64,000 nucleotides of DNA from Oscillospiraceae bacterium. Its GTDB lineage: Bacteria > Bacillota > Clostridia > Oscillospirales > Oscillospiraceae. The stretch's first letter is position 1, and each line of letters opens with the position of its first letter. The DNA is taken from NCBI GenBank assembly GCA_902795195.1, contig CADBKF010000001.1, positions 102,112-166,111 on the forward strand. Reading direction: 5' to 3'. Positions 44,313 through 53,340 of this stretch are shown in pieces. The notes under the pieces were generated by a model. The model did not search any database. It saw only the letters and a program-made list of their open reading frames with translations, and was not told the origin of the DNA. Made by a program: the position numbers and the translations under genes.

Positions 44313-45335
44313 CTACATCAACGGGCGGAGCAGGTTGTAGCCGTCAAAGCGCGTGTCGCGCGAGGCGGTGAGGAAGACCAGCTGCTTGGCCGCGTCTGCA
44401 AGCCGGTTGTAGCCGGAGACCGCCGCGCTGACGTTGGAGCCGTCCACATCGCCGATGTAGACGCGCGAGCTCGTCTGCTCAAGCACAAAATCCGTCGAGG
44501 GGCTGCCGAAGGAGATCGTGATGTTGCTGTTGCCGAAATAGGTGATCAGCAGGTTTGCGGTTTCCTCCATCAGCTCGTTTTTGTTTTTTTCAGAGGTGTA
44601 GACGATCTGGGTGCTTTCCGGGTAGAAAAAGTCGTCAAACACGATCTCCCGGAAGCCCTTGCTGGCAAGCTCGCTCACGATCTGCTTGAGATAGTCACGC
44701 ACGAGGCTGTTTTCCGGGTCGATCCAGTAAAAGCCGTTGCCGTCCATCCAAAGCGCGCCGCCCGCCATCGGGATGCCGCAGGGGATGTTGTTCAGGGCAA
44801 AATTCGTGTCGCAGAAGGTCTCCACGCGGGCGATCATCGAAAAGCCGTTGGCGCGCAGATAGGACAGGATCGCGTCGACCTTCTTGACGTCCACATAGTC
44901 CGGCCGGATCGCGCCCTCGATGCCGGTGGAGTAATAGAACGCGCCGCTGCGGCTCTTGAGGTCGATCATCACGGGGCAGGGCCCGTCGAGCGCCTCGAGC
45001 GCGGAGAGCACCGCGTCCGGGTCCTGGAGCATGTTGATGTCGATGTAGACGCCGATCATGGCCTCAGTGTCCTCGTCGTTCGTGCCGGGATCGGCGTAGA
45101 CGATCTCCACCGGCATCGGCGCGGCGGTCTCGGGCTCGGCCAGCTGCTCGGCAGCCACCGGAGAAGCGGTGGAGCGGTGCAGGTCGATGTGCGCGCCGTT
45201 CTCGTCGTAGACCACATAGCGGCCCAGGTAGATGACCAGAAGCAGCAGCAGCGCCGCCAGCACGGCCAGTGTGATTGCGCCGTATTTCAAAGCCGCCCGG
45301 ATGCGCAGCTTGGTTCGATAGGGAAGCGAATGCAA
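44313..45335 (-). CDS. Membrane-anchored glycoside-hydrolase-like protein (DUF4015 type)
   Basis: 340 residues. A transmembrane anchor spans about 19-40, then a linker, then a TIM-barrel-like domain from about residue 90: GVYIDINML, VMIDLKSRSGAFYYS, WIDPENSLVRDYL and EIVFDDFFYPE. The layout matches the putative glycosyl-hydrolase family PF13200. The acidic DDFF block may hold catalytic residues. The substrate is unknown. The start at 45335 follows AAAGGAGG. prmA lies upstream on the same strand, separated by a repeat. Confidence 0.8.
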   Translation of the reverse strand: MHSLPYRTKLRIRAALKYGAITLAVLAALLLLLVIYLGRYVVYDENGAHIDLHRSTASPVAAEQLAEPETAAPMPVEIVYADPGTNDEDTEAMIGVYIDINMLQDPDAVLSALEALDGPCPVMIDLKSRSGAFYYSTGIEGAIRPDYVDVKKVDAILSYLRANGFSMIARVETFCDTNFALNNIPCGIPMAGGALWMDGNGFYWIDPENSLVRDYLKQIVSELASKGFREIVFDDFFYPESTQIVYTSEKNKNELMEETANLLITYFGNSNITISFGSPSTDFVLEQTSSRVYIGDVDGSNVSAAVSGYNRLADAAKQLVFLTASRDTRFDGYNLLRPLM

Positions 45336-45367
45336 ATCAAAGCCTCCTTTTGCATCAGACTTGGAAA

Positions 45368-45401
45368 TGTCATTCTTCGCCGTGAGCGCCTCAGAATGAC
45401 A
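45368..45401. repeat. Short copy of the MITE-like element
   Basis: 34 bp with perfect 9-bp inverted ends TGTCATTCT and AGAATGACA. Related to the 61-bp element at 14359-14419. Confidence 0.6.
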
Positions 45402-45416
45402 GGCTGAAGGCGCCGC

Positions 45417-46391
45417 TCAGTCCGCCATGCGCCTGGCGGTGAAGCAGCACCAGTCGTTTTCCTCGCTCAGCTCCAGAATCTCCAGCCGGGCGCTGTCCAT
45501 GGCCGCCTGCACCTCGGGCAGCCGCGTGTTGAGCACGCCCGAGCAGATGAGCACCGAGCGCTCGTCCATGAACTGCGGCAGCACCGGGGCCATGGCGACG
45601 ATGACGTCAGCGAAGATGTTCAGGCAGACCACGTCGTAGCGCTTGGAGAAGAGCGCGGAGAGCTTGTCCTGCCCGGTCACAACGTTGCCGGTGACGGCGG
45701 TGAAGCGGTCTTCATAGATGCCGTTGATGGCGGCGTTTTCCCGGGCAATGTCCTCGGCCTTGGGGTCGACGTCCACGCCGGTGGCGTGCGCGGCGCCCAG
45801 AAGTAGCGCCGTGATCGAGAGGATGCCGCTGCCGGAGCCGAGGTCGAGCACCTGCTCGCCGCCGCGGATCAGCGTTTCGAGCCGGCGCATGCACATCTGC
45901 GTCGAGGCGTGGGCGCCGGTGCCGAAGATCATGCCGGGGTCGAGCCGCACCGGAATGCGGCCATCGTCCTCCGGCTCCATCCACTTGGGTACGACCAGCA
46001 GCTTTTCGCCGATGGGGATGGGCACATAGTACTGCTTCCAGTTGTTTTCCCAGTCCTCCTGGCGCACGTTTTCCCGGGTAATGGCCAGGCTGCCCAGCTC
46101 CGCGTCCGGGTAGGCCGCGTGCAGCTCGTCCATGAGCGCCTGCAGGCGCGCGATCTCCTCCGGGGCGGCAGGGCCGTCCTCGAGATAGAGCCGGACCCGG
46201 GAGAGCCCCGCCATCTGCTGGGAAAGCGATTCGTCCACAATGTCCCAGTAGTCGCGGTTGGTCTCCAAAAAGGTCTGAAATTCTTCGGCGTCGTCGGAGA
46301 TGAAGCTGTCAAAGCCGTTGAGCGTGAGCGCGGTTTCCAGCAGCTCGATGCCGGCCGAAGCGGTGTCAATTCTAAGTTCAATCCAATCCAT
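45417..46391 (-). CDS. prmA: Ribosomal protein L11 methyltransferase
   Basis: SAM-dependent enzyme that methylates ribosomal protein L11. The N-terminal substrate-binding domain (DWIELRIDTASAG) is followed by the methyltransferase domain with DPGMIFGTGAHAST, VLDLGSGSGILSI, and the N-x-x-x catalytic block CLNIFADVI. 324 residues. ATG at 46391 follows GGAGGG; an upstream in-frame ATG lacks a site. Confidence 0.95.
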   Translation of the reverse strand: MDWIELRIDTASAGIELLETALTLNGFDSFISDDAEEFQTFLETNRDYWDIVDESLSQQMAGLSRVRLYLEDGPAAPEEIARLQALMDELHAAYPDAELGSLAITRENVRQEDWENNWKQYYVPIPIGEKLLVVPKWMEPEDDGRIPVRLDPGMIFGTGAHASTQMCMRRLETLIRGGEQVLDLGSGSGILSITALLLGAAHATGVDVDPKAEDIARENAAINGIYEDRFTAVTGNVVTGQDKLSALFSKRYDVVCLNIFADVIVAMAPVLPQFMDERSVLICSGVLNTRLPEVQAAMDSARLEILELSEENDWCCFTARRMAD

Positions 46392-46496
46392 AGTAATCCC
46401 TCCATCTTTCCGATATAGTTTACAGGATAAGCGCCGTAAAGACAAGCTTTTTTTCAAGATTTTCTCATTTTTTCTATTTCATTTTCGGAAAAAATA

Positions 46497-46505
46497 TGCT
46501 ATAAT
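46497..46505 (+). promoter_or_regulatory. Extended -10 promoter of the CarD-like gene
   Basis: TGCTATAAT with a perfect -10 and the TG extension; the -35 is weak. Confidence 0.7.
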
Positions 46506-46535
46506 ACACAAGAGAGACGGGAAGGGAGGGCGCTT

Positions 46536-47039
46536 ATGTTCAGCGTGAACGACACGATCCATTACGCCGGGAGTGGTGTTTGCCGCATTCAGGAAATCAG
46601 CACGATGCGCTTTGGCCGAACGCGGGAACAGTACTATGTTCTCAAGCCGCTGCATCAAAACACGTCGGTCATCTACGTGCCGCTCAAAAACGAACAGCTT
46701 GTTGCAAAGATGCGCCCGATGCTGTCCTGCGAGCAGGCCGAGGCGCTCATTGCGCGCATCGGGCAGATCGAGCCGGTCTGGAACGACGATATCAACCAGC
46801 GGAAGCTGCAGTTTGACGAGATGCTGCGCAGCGGCAGTTGCGAGGATCTGGTCAGCATCATCAAGTCGCTTCTGGCCCAGCGTAATCGCCGCCTGGCCGA
46901 GGGGAAGATGCTCCACGTCTCCGACGAAAACTACCTCCGCGAGGCCCAGCGCCTGCTCTTTGACGAGCTGGCCGGCGTGCTCGGCGTCACCCCGAAGGAC
47001 GTCGAGGCCCGCCTCAAGGATGCCTTGAACGAAGCATAA
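46536..47039 (+). CDS. CarD family transcriptional regulator
   Basis: 167 residues. The N-terminal Tudor-like RNA-polymerase-binding domain is seen in FSVNDTIHYAGSGVCRI and EQYYVLKPL, YVPLKNEQ; the rest is the helical DNA-binding part. Such proteins bind RNA polymerase and stabilise open promoter complexes. ATG at 46536 follows GGAAGGGAGG. Monocistronic, with terminator at 47050-47090. Confidence 0.92.
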   Translation: MFSVNDTIHYAGSGVCRIQEISTMRFGRTREQYYVLKPLHQNTSVIYVPLKNEQLVAKMRPMLSCEQAEALIARIGQIEPVWNDDINQRKLQFDEMLRSGSCEDLVSIIKSLLAQRNRRLAEGKMLHVSDENYLREAQRLLFDELAGVLGVTPKDVEARLKDALNEA

Positions 47040-47049
47040 TGCACATGAA

Positions 47050-47090
47050 ATAACCCCGTTCGGCCCTGCGGCCGAACGGGGCATTTTTTG
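47050..47090. terminator. Bidirectional terminator
   Basis: 12-bp perfect stem (47054-47065 with 47070-47081), CTGC loop, T-run. Confidence 0.93.
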
Positions 47091-47092
47091 TT

Positions 47093-49912
47093 TTATTCCT
47101 GCTCGGTGGGGTAGTCGGACTTGCCGGTGATCTTGCGCTTGATGATCTTGCCCATGCGCTTGAGGGCGTAGGGGCCGACCAGCTTCATCATCTCCTCGGC
47201 GGTGTGCATGTCGCTAGCAGCGGGCAGGTCGCGGGAGAGGTGGATCGCGTCAAACTGGCAGCGGGTCGTGCAAAGGCCGCAGCCTACGCACTGGTTGAGG
47301 TCGACCTTGCTGACACCGCAGCCCAGGCAGCGCTTGGCTTCGGCCTTGACCTGGGCCTCGGTCAGCGGCAGGCGCAGATCGTTGAAGGTCTCGCGCGCCA
47401 CGCCGGGCTTGCAGCCGGGCCGCTGGCGGCCGGCATTGTCGAAGCCCTCGGGCCGGGAAATGTCGTCGCGGTCGAGCTCGATGAACTCTCTGCGGTCGCG
47501 GCCGATCGTCAGAGACTGGCCGGGGTGCACGAAGCGATTGATCGAGACCATGGCCTCGCGGCCGCTGGCGATGGCGTCGATGGCAAAGCGCGCGCCGTGG
47601 AACACGTCGCCGCCCACAAAGACGTCGGGCTCGTCAGTCTGCAGGGTCACGGGATCGGCCACGGCCGTGCCGTTCAGGCGCAGGCGGATCTTGGAGCCGT
47701 CCACGATGCTGCCCCACTCGGCGCTCTGCCCGATGGCGGTGAGCACATGGCTGCAGGGGATCGTGATGGTGTCCTCCTCGTCGTACTCGGGCTTGAAGTG
47801 GTGCTCGTCGTCAAACACGCGCTTGCAGCGCTTGAACACCACGCCGGTGACCTTGTCATCCTCGGTGAGGATCTCCTTGGGACCCCAGCCGTTCTGGATT
47901 TCCACGCCGGTTTCGAGCAGCTCGGCGACCTCGTCCTTGGCCGCGGGCATTTCCTCGCGCTGCTCAAGGCACAGGAGCGTGACCTTGCCCTTGGTGGAGC
48001 GCAGCGCGGTGCCAGCCACGTCGGCAGCCACGTTGCCGCCGCCGACCACGACCACGTCGCCGCTTAGGTCCATCGGGCCGTCAAGGTTGGTCCTTCTGAG
48101 GAAGTCCACGCCGGACATCACGCCCTCGGCGTCCTCGCCGGGCACGCCCAGACGGCGGCCGCCCTGCATACCGATGGCCAGGAAGATGGCCTTGTAGCCC
48201 TGCCGGCGCAGATCGTCCAGGCTGTAGTCCTTGCCGATCTCGACGCCGCAGCGGATCTCGGCGCCCATGGACTCGATGATCTGGATCTCACGCTCGACGA
48301 CGGTCTTGTCCAGACGGAAGCTGGGAATGCCGTTGAGCAGCATGCCGCCGGGCTTCTTTTCCTTCTCAAATACGGTGACGGGGTAGCCCTCCTTGCGCAG
48401 ATACCAGGCCGCGGACAGGCCCGCGGGGCCGGCGCCCACGATGGCGATCGGGAAGTCGGTCCACTGCTTGCCCTCGCCATTTTCAGACAGCTCCTTGTAT
48501 TCCTCGGGGTGCTCGAGCTCCCACTGGGCCAGGAACTTCTTGATCTCGTCGATGGCGACGGGCTGGTCGATCGTGCCTCTGGTGCAGCGGTCCTCGCAGC
48601 GGCGGTTGCAGACCGCGCCGCAGACGGCAGGGAAGGGGTTGTCCTGGCGGATCAGCCTGACCGCCTCGGCGTAGCGACCCTCAGCGGCCATCCTGATGTA
48701 GCCCTGCACGGCGATGTGCGCCGGGCACGCGGTCTTGCAGGGGGCGGTGCCGGTGTCGTAGCAGTTGAGCTTGTTGGTGTCGCGGTAGTCCCGGTTCCAC
48801 TTGTCCTGGCCCCAGACATGGTCGTCGGGCAGATCGTGCATCGGGTATTTGACCTTGCTGCCGTCGGCCTTACAGAGCTTCTGGCCGAGCCGGGCTGCGC
48901 CGGCGGGGCAGACCTCCACGCACTTGCCGCAGGCAACGCACTTTTCCGGGTCGACGTGCGCGCGGTAGGCAGAGCGGGACATATTGGGCGTGTTGAACAG
49001 CTGCGAGGTGCGCAGGCCGTAGCAGGAGCCGGCGGAGCAGTTGCAGATGCCGACGATGCGGTTCGGGCCGTCGAGGTTCGTGATCTGGTGGACGTAGCCC
49101 TTGCGCTCGGCGCGCTCGATGATCTCCATGGCCTCTTCCCGGGTGATGTAGCGTGCGTCCTTGCCGGTTTCCACCAGGAACTCGGCAATGTCGCCAACGC
49201 CAATGCACATATGGCCCTCGATGTCGCCCACGCCCTCGCCGCGGATGCGCTGGGCCTTGCGGCAGGCGCAGACCATGGAGCAGAATTTGTCGTTTTTGTT
49301 GAGCCAGTGGGACAGGTGCTCGACGCTCACGGATTCGGATTTGACGTCGATCGCCTTTTCCACCGGGATGACGTGCATGCCGATGCCGGCGCCGCCGGGC
49401 GGCACGAGCTTTGCTGCCAGCTCCAGGGGCTCCTGCGGCGCGAGGTTGAACATGGTTGCGACCTCGGGATGCTCGTCGGGCAGGGTGGCGTGCTCGACCA
49501 TGTATTCGCCCGAGCCCACGACCCACTTGGGGATCCAGTACTGGATGTGCTGGTCGGCATTGTCGCGGTTCTGTTCGAGAATGCCGATCCAGATCAGATG
49601 GTCGATGACCTTCTGGGCCTCGGCCTCGGTCATGTGGTTGCGTTCTGCCAGCTCCTTCGTCGTGTAGCCGACACGGCGCTTTTTGAAGCTGAGCATAAAC
49701 TTGACCTCATCCTTGGTCAGCAGCCGGTCGAGGATCCAGAAATCCATGTGGTTTTCCTTCATGCCGCCGGGCAGCTTTCTGGGGATGTTGTCGGTAATCA
49801 TCACGGCGAGCTTTTTGACGAGCTTCGCCTTTTCAGGATCGTCACAGTGATGGGCGGTCTGCGGATAATCCAGCTCGTTGACGTGGATCATCGGATTGAC
49901 TTCTTTGACCAT
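47093..49912 (-). CDS. Multi-cluster FAD/NAD(P)-binding iron-sulfur oxidoreductase
   Basis: 939 residues. Residues 1-180 are helical with winged-helix character (TTKELAERNHMTEAEAQKV). Cysteine clusters follow (CSMVCACRKA, CNCSAGSC), then a ferredoxin-type CVACGKCVEVCPAG near 325. A GltD-like domain follows, with CGAVCNRRCEDRC, the FAD motif VGAGPAGLSAAW near 490 and VVGGGNVAADVAG near 620. CVGCGLCTTRCQFD near 875 is a last 4Fe-4S site. It resembles the small subunit of glutamate synthase and NfnB extended at both ends. It likely moves electrons between NAD(P)H and ferredoxin or a partner; the partner is not in view. Confidence 0.88.
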   Translation of the reverse strand: MVKEVNPMIHVNELDYPQTAHHCDDPEKAKLVKKLAVMITDNIPRKLPGGMKENHMDFWILDRLLTKDEVKFMLSFKKRRVGYTTKELAERNHMTEAEAQKVIDHLIWIGILEQNRDNADQHIQYWIPKWVVGSGEYMVEHATLPDEHPEVATMFNLAPQEPLELAAKLVPPGGAGIGMHVIPVEKAIDVKSESVSVEHLSHWLNKNDKFCSMVCACRKAQRIRGEGVGDIEGHMCIGVGDIAEFLVETGKDARYITREEAMEIIERAERKGYVHQITNLDGPNRIVGICNCSAGSCYGLRTSQLFNTPNMSRSAYRAHVDPEKCVACGKCVEVCPAGAARLGQKLCKADGSKVKYPMHDLPDDHVWGQDKWNRDYRDTNKLNCYDTGTAPCKTACPAHIAVQGYIRMAAEGRYAEAVRLIRQDNPFPAVCGAVCNRRCEDRCTRGTIDQPVAIDEIKKFLAQWELEHPEEYKELSENGEGKQWTDFPIAIVGAGPAGLSAAWYLRKEGYPVTVFEKEKKPGGMLLNGIPSFRLDKTVVEREIQIIESMGAEIRCGVEIGKDYSLDDLRRQGYKAIFLAIGMQGGRRLGVPGEDAEGVMSGVDFLRRTNLDGPMDLSGDVVVVGGGNVAADVAGTALRSTKGKVTLLCLEQREEMPAAKDEVAELLETGVEIQNGWGPKEILTEDDKVTGVVFKRCKRVFDDEHHFKPEYDEEDTITIPCSHVLTAIGQSAEWGSIVDGSKIRLRLNGTAVADPVTLQTDEPDVFVGGDVFHGARFAIDAIASGREAMVSINRFVHPGQSLTIGRDRREFIELDRDDISRPEGFDNAGRQRPGCKPGVARETFNDLRLPLTEAQVKAEAKRCLGCGVSKVDLNQCVGCGLCTTRCQFDAIHLSRDLPAASDMHTAEEMMKLVGPYALKRMGKIIKRKITGKSDYPTEQE

Positions 49913-50029
49913 GGGGCTACCTCCGTTTGTGCGCTATGCGCATACTACTTATATTTTAGCAGATATGCACAAAAAAGAAAAGGCTTTTTCGAAAAAAAGC
50001 GAAAAATTGTCAGAAATATGAATTTGTGG

Positions 50030-50058
50030 TTGCTCTTGGGGAAAATCCGAACTATAAT
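50030..50058 (+). promoter_or_regulatory. Promoter of the zinc-ribbon membrane protein gene
   Basis: TTGCTC and a perfect TATAAT with a 17-bp spacer. Confidence 0.8.
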
Positions 50059-50083
50059 AACAAAAAGAAAGGGGAGAATTGCA

Positions 50084-50647
50084 ATGCTTCCATATATGAC
50101 CTCGCCGGCCGCCTATCTGATCGGCGGTGTGCTGGCCCTGATCGCCACGATCCTTGTGTTTGTTTATGTGATGCCGCGCTCGAAAAACGGCAAGCTCGGC
50201 AGCCGCTTTCTGCAGTTTCTGCACGATCTGTTCCACTTCAAGAAGCTCTACCTTGAGCCGATCCTGAAGTTCATCTATACCTTTGCCACGTTCGCTGCCA
50301 TCTTCGGCGGCTTTGTCGGGCTGATCCTCGGCATTTCCTCCGCGGTGGAGTACGGCATCTGGACGCCGGTGTTGATCTCCCTGGGCATCATGATCCTCGG
50401 GCCGATCGCGCTGCGCATCGCCTATGAATTTATGATCATGGGCGTGCTGCTGGTGCTGAACGTGATCGAGATCAACCGGAAGCTGCGCGGCGAGCAGCGC
50501 GCCCGCGCCCGGGAGCGCGAGGCCCGGCCCGTGGATCGCTCGAGCTACATGCCGCCGCAGCCGCGCGCGACCTTCTGCCCCCGCTGCGGCTCGAAATACG
50601 ACGCATCCCTTCCGGTCTGCCCCACCTGCGGCAGAGCGAACATCTGA
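50084..50647 (+). CDS. Membrane protein with C-terminal zinc ribbon, unknown function
   Basis: 187 residues. Hydrophobic segments lie near 8-29, 62-84 and 90-128 and probably form three or four membrane helices. A basic linker (RAREREARPVDRSS) follows, and the protein ends in a zinc ribbon, FCPRCGSKYDASLPVCPTCG. The DUF4282-like layout is common in Firmicutes without known function. ATG at 50084 follows AAAGGGGAG. Single-gene unit with promoter and terminator. Confidence 0.82.
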   Translation: MLPYMTSPAAYLIGGVLALIATILVFVYVMPRSKNGKLGSRFLQFLHDLFHFKKLYLEPILKFIYTFATFAAIFGGFVGLILGISSAVEYGIWTPVLISLGIMILGPIALRIAYEFMIMGVLLVLNVIEINRKLRGEQRARAREREARPVDRSSYMPPQPRATFCPRCGSKYDASLPVCPTCGRANI

Positions 50648-50650
50648 GCA

Positions 50651-50690
50651 GAAAAACCGCGCCTCCGAAGTCCGGAGGCGCGGTTTTTTC
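50651..50690. terminator. Bidirectional terminator
   Basis: An 11-bp GC-rich stem (50657-50667 with 50673-50683) flanked by A-run and T-run, between convergent genes. Confidence 0.92.
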
Positions 50691-51387
50691 AGATCACATA
50701 TCCGCCGTTGACGGCCAGCACCTGGCCGGTGATGAAGTCGGACTTTGCTAGATACAAAAGGGCCTCGGCCACGTCCTCGGGCCGGCCCACGCGGCCAAGC
50801 GGCGTGTCGTCGACCAGGACCTGCCGCTCCTCGGCAGACAGATGGGCGTTCATGTCGGTGTCGATGAGGCCCGGGCAGACCACGTTGACTCGGATGCCCG
50901 AGGGGGCAAGCTCCTTGGCAAGCGACTTGCTCAGCGCGATCACCGCGCCTTTGGTGGCGGAGTACGCGGCCTCGCAGCTGGCGCCGACCTGGCCCCACAT
51001 GGAGGATACGTTGAGGATCACACCGGACTGGCGAGAGAGCATTCCGGGCAGGGCGGCGGTCACGGTGTGATAGATGCCCTTGACGTTCACGGCAAAGAGC
51101 CGGTCCCACTCGTAGGAGCTGATCTCCTGCAGCAGCCCCACGTGGCTCACGCCCGCGTTATTGATCAGCACGTCGATGGGCGGCATGGATTCGATGATCT
51201 TGCGCACCGCGGCGCCGTCTGCCACGTCGCAGCCGATGGCGCGGCTGCCGGTCTCTTCGGACAGGGCATGGGCGGCGCTGTGGTTTTTGTGATACAGAAA
51301 GGTCACGTCGCAGCCTTCTCTGCAAAAGGCGCGGACCGCAGCCGCGCCGATGCCGCGGCTGCCGCCGGTGATCAGTACGTTTGTCAT
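50689..51387 (-). CDS. Short-chain dehydrogenase/reductase (FabG-like)
   Basis: 232 residues, NAD(P)-binding Rossmann fold. The cofactor motif GGSRGIGAAAV lies at the N-terminus, then NNAGVSHVG and the catalytic S-Y-K set (NVSSMWG, AYSATKGAV). It is closest to 3-oxoacyl-ACP reductases, but with no fatty-acid genes adjacent the substrate stays open. The start at 51387 follows GGGAGAAGCC. A terminator separates it from divIC. Confidence 0.9.
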   Translation of the reverse strand: MTNVLITGGSRGIGAAAVRAFCREGCDVTFLYHKNHSAAHALSEETGSRAIGCDVADGAAVRKIIESMPPIDVLINNAGVSHVGLLQEISSYEWDRLFAVNVKGIYHTVTAALPGMLSRQSGVILNVSSMWGQVGASCEAAYSATKGAVIALSKSLAKELAPSGIRVNVVCPGLIDTDMNAHLSAEERQVLVDDTPLGRVGRPEDVAEALLYLAKSDFITGQVLAVNGGYVI

Positions 51388-51407
51388 AGGCTTCTCCCAT
51401 CATGAAA

Positions 51408-51438
51408 ACAGGTGCGCCGAGGCGCACCTGCGTTTTTC
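51408..51438 (-). terminator. Terminator after divIC
   Basis: 10-bp perfect stem (51409-51418 with 51421-51430), 2-nt gap (realistic loop larger), T-run on both strands. Confidence 0.8.
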
Positions 51439-51717
51439 TTAATTGTCGTTGTCGTAGAAGACGATCTCGCCGTCCTCCACATAGCCCAGACGCTCCCGCG
51501 CCAGCTTGCGCGCACCCTCGGGGGTGTTGAGGATGTCGATGTCCTCCTGCAGCTGCAGCACGTTCTGGTTCTTGATGACGATCTCGCTCTTGAGCGTCTC
51601 GACCGTCTGGCTGCGCTTGTTGATCTCGGTCTGGATGGAGATCAGAGAGGCCACGCAGAAGATGCAGACCGCCAGAATGGCCAGCTTGAGCCACAGGGAA
51701 GTTCGTTTGAAGCGCAC
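51439..51717 (-). CDS. divIC: Septum formation initiator (DivIC/FtsB family)
   Basis: 92 residues: a short basic cytoplasmic start, a membrane helix at 8-28, a coiled coil at 30-65, and the conserved end GARKLARERLGYVEDGEIVF. It is part of the FtsL-DivIB complex at the division site. It follows yabP and yabQ in the same direction, the order seen in Bacillus, which supports the assignment. Confidence 0.93.
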   Translation of the reverse strand: MRFKRTSLWLKLAILAVCIFCVASLISIQTEINKRSQTVETLKSEIVIKNQNVLQLQEDIDILNTPEGARKLARERLGYVEDGEIVFYDNDN

Positions 51718-51766
51718 CGCGTCGGCCTCCTTTAGAGGGATTTTCCCACATCATAAATTCTACCTT

Positions 51767-52132
51767 CTATAATAACCGATTTTTCGAGAAAAGCAACTGT
51801 TTTTTTACAAAAAATAAAAATTTTTTCAGAATTATGACAACCGGAAGGACGAGGACTTTTCGGAGGGTAAGCGCATACAGCGCCGCGCCCAGGGCGGCAA
51901 AGACCAGCATGAACAGGCGCAGGCGGCCCTCGCCGACGTAGAGGGCAAGCAGCAGCAGCGCCGGCAGCAGAGAGAGCACAAACAGCAGGTCTGCAAGCTG
52001 CGTCAGCAGCGGATGCGCCTGTTTTGACAGACGGTCGGGCAGATGCAGCGCGTCAAACTGCAGCCCCAGCGCCGCGCCCAGCAGCAGGCTCCAGAGCAGC
52101 TGCCGGGCCTGGAACGAAACCGGCAGCTCCAT
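51767..52132 (-). CDS. yabQ: Spore cortex biosynthesis protein YabQ
   Basis: 121 residues, four hydrophobic segments, with a Leu-rich start (QARQLLWSLLLGAALGLQFD) typical of the family. In Bacillus it is made in the mother cell and is needed for the spore cortex. The basic C-terminal tail is AT-rich. Its start shares one base with the yabP stop, and divIC follows 49 bp downstream. Confidence 0.88.
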   Translation of the reverse strand: MELPVSFQARQLLWSLLLGAALGLQFDALHLPDRLSKQAHPLLTQLADLLFVLSLLPALLLLALYVGEGRLRLFMLVFAALGAALYALTLRKVLVLPVVIILKKFLFFVKKQLLFSKNRLL

Positions 52133-52413
52133 CAGCCGAAGAGCTTTTTGCGCAGGCTGCTACGCCGGCGATCCTCAGTGTAGCCCACGGCGTCGATGCT
52201 GCCGTCGACCACCACGCGCCCGTCCTCGGGCGTGAGCGTGCGCAGCTTCAGGCCGCTGCCTGAAATCAACACCACGCCCCGGGTGCTGCGCAGGGCCACG
52301 CGGGCTTCGTCAAATCGCAGCACCTCGCGGATCCCGGTGAGCTCCAGATGCTGCCGCTCGTCGAGCAGCAGCCGGTGGGGCAGCTCCGGCAGCTGCGGCT
52401 TCGTCCCTGTCAT
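52132..52413 (-). CDS. yabP: Sporulation protein YabP
   Basis: 93 residues, the YabP/YqfC family. Seen are HRLLLDERQHLELTGIREV and a beta-rich core ending in SGSGLKLRTLTPEDGRV. It is expressed in the mother cell in Bacillus. The ATG at 52413 follows GGAGGGG; the longer frame upstream has no site. With yabQ and divIC it forms the conserved yabP-yabQ-divIC block. Confidence 0.9.
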   Translation of the reverse strand: MTGTKPQLPELPHRLLLDERQHLELTGIREVLRFDEARVALRSTRGVVLISGSGLKLRTLTPEDGRVVVDGSIDAVGYTEDRRRSSLRKKLFG

Positions 52414-52524
52414 ATGATCCCCTCCATAAGCCGTCCGTGGGACCGGCGGCTGCTTTTCAGAAGATATATATGCGGCAGATTCGGAAGTATTCACAATTTT
52501 TTAGCATAACAGCCGAAAAAACTG

Positions 52525-52553
52525 TTGAAATATTTGTGCAAATCGGCTATAAT
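52525..52553 (+). promoter_or_regulatory. Promoter of the MinD-like gene
   Basis: TTGAAA and a perfect TATAAT with a 17-bp spacer. Confidence 0.85.
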
Positions 52554-52590
52554 TATCCATATTGGAGACGTGGCGAAAGGGGAGATGGAC

Positions 52591-53331
52591 ATGGGTCAGG
52601 TTGTTGCGGTGACATCCGGCAAGGGCGGCACCGGCAAAACCACGATCAGCGCCGCAGTTGCTTCGTGCCTGGCGGCCGAGGGCAAGCGCGTGCTCTGCAT
52701 CGACGCGGATATCGGACTGCGCAATCTGGACATCTCTCTGGGCATGGCGGATCTGGCGGTCATCGCCTTTACCGACGTGCTCAGCGGCCGCTATACCCTG
52801 GACGACGCTACGGCGAGCGAGGACATTCCGAACCTCTTCCTGCTCACTGCGCCCATCACCGAGCGGCCCGAGGAGATTTCGCTCTCTGCGTTCGGCAAAA
52901 TGCTCGACCGGGTGCGGGAGCAGTTTGACTACTGCATCATCGACGCGCCGGCGGGCCTCGGCAAGGGCTTCGAGCTGGCCGTCACCTACGCTGACCGCAT
53001 CCTGGTCGTCACGGGGTCCGATCCCGCCTCCATGCGCGACGCCGGCGGCGCGACCGACCGGCTGACGCTCATGGGCAAGAGCGAAATCCGCCTGGTGGTC
53101 AACCGCATCACGCCCAAGCTGTTCCGGGTGATGAAGCTCACTGTGGACGACGTGATGGACGAGGTGGGCCTGCCGCTCATCGGTATCGTGCCGGAGGACC
53201 CCAACGTGATGTTGGCTGCCGCCAGAAACACGCCGCTTGTTCTGTTCACGGACCAGGGCGCGGCCATCGCCGCCCTGCACATCGCCCGCCGCATCGACGG
53301 GCAGAAGGTCCGCCTGATGAAAATACGATAG
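52591..53331 (+). CDS. MinD/ParA-family ATPase
   Basis: 246 residues with the deviant Walker A SGKGGTGKTT, the switch LCIDADIGLRNLD and the CIIDAPAGLG Walker B. It is closest to septum-site protein MinD, but there is no MinC or MinE beside it, and a clear membrane-targeting amphipathic tail is not obvious (it ends GQKVRLMKIR), so the role in division is inferred. ATG at 52591 is 7 nt after GAAAGGGGAG; ATG at 52585 is too close. mgsA-like follows 9 bp on. Confidence 0.86.
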   Translation: MGQVVAVTSGKGGTGKTTISAAVASCLAAEGKRVLCIDADIGLRNLDISLGMADLAVIAFTDVLSGRYTLDDATASEDIPNLFLLTAPITERPEEISLSAFGKMLDRVREQFDYCIIDAPAGLGKGFELAVTYADRILVVTGSDPASMRDAGGATDRLTLMGKSEIRLVVNRITPKLFRVMKLTVDDVMDEVGLPLIGIVPEDPNVMLAAARNTPLVLFTDQGAAIAALHIARRIDGQKVRLMKIR

Positions 53332-53340
53332 GAGGAGCTT

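Noticed and set aside
43779..45407. 542-codon frame overlapping the symporter and the glycoside-hydrolase-like gene
   Set aside because: Passes through a clear two-way terminator and reads the neighbours in wrong frames.
48509..50083. Long plus-strand frame opposite the 939-residue oxidoreductase
   Set aside because: Antisense shadow; only its last 187 codons, after a promoter and ribosome-binding site at 50030-50080, are a real gene.
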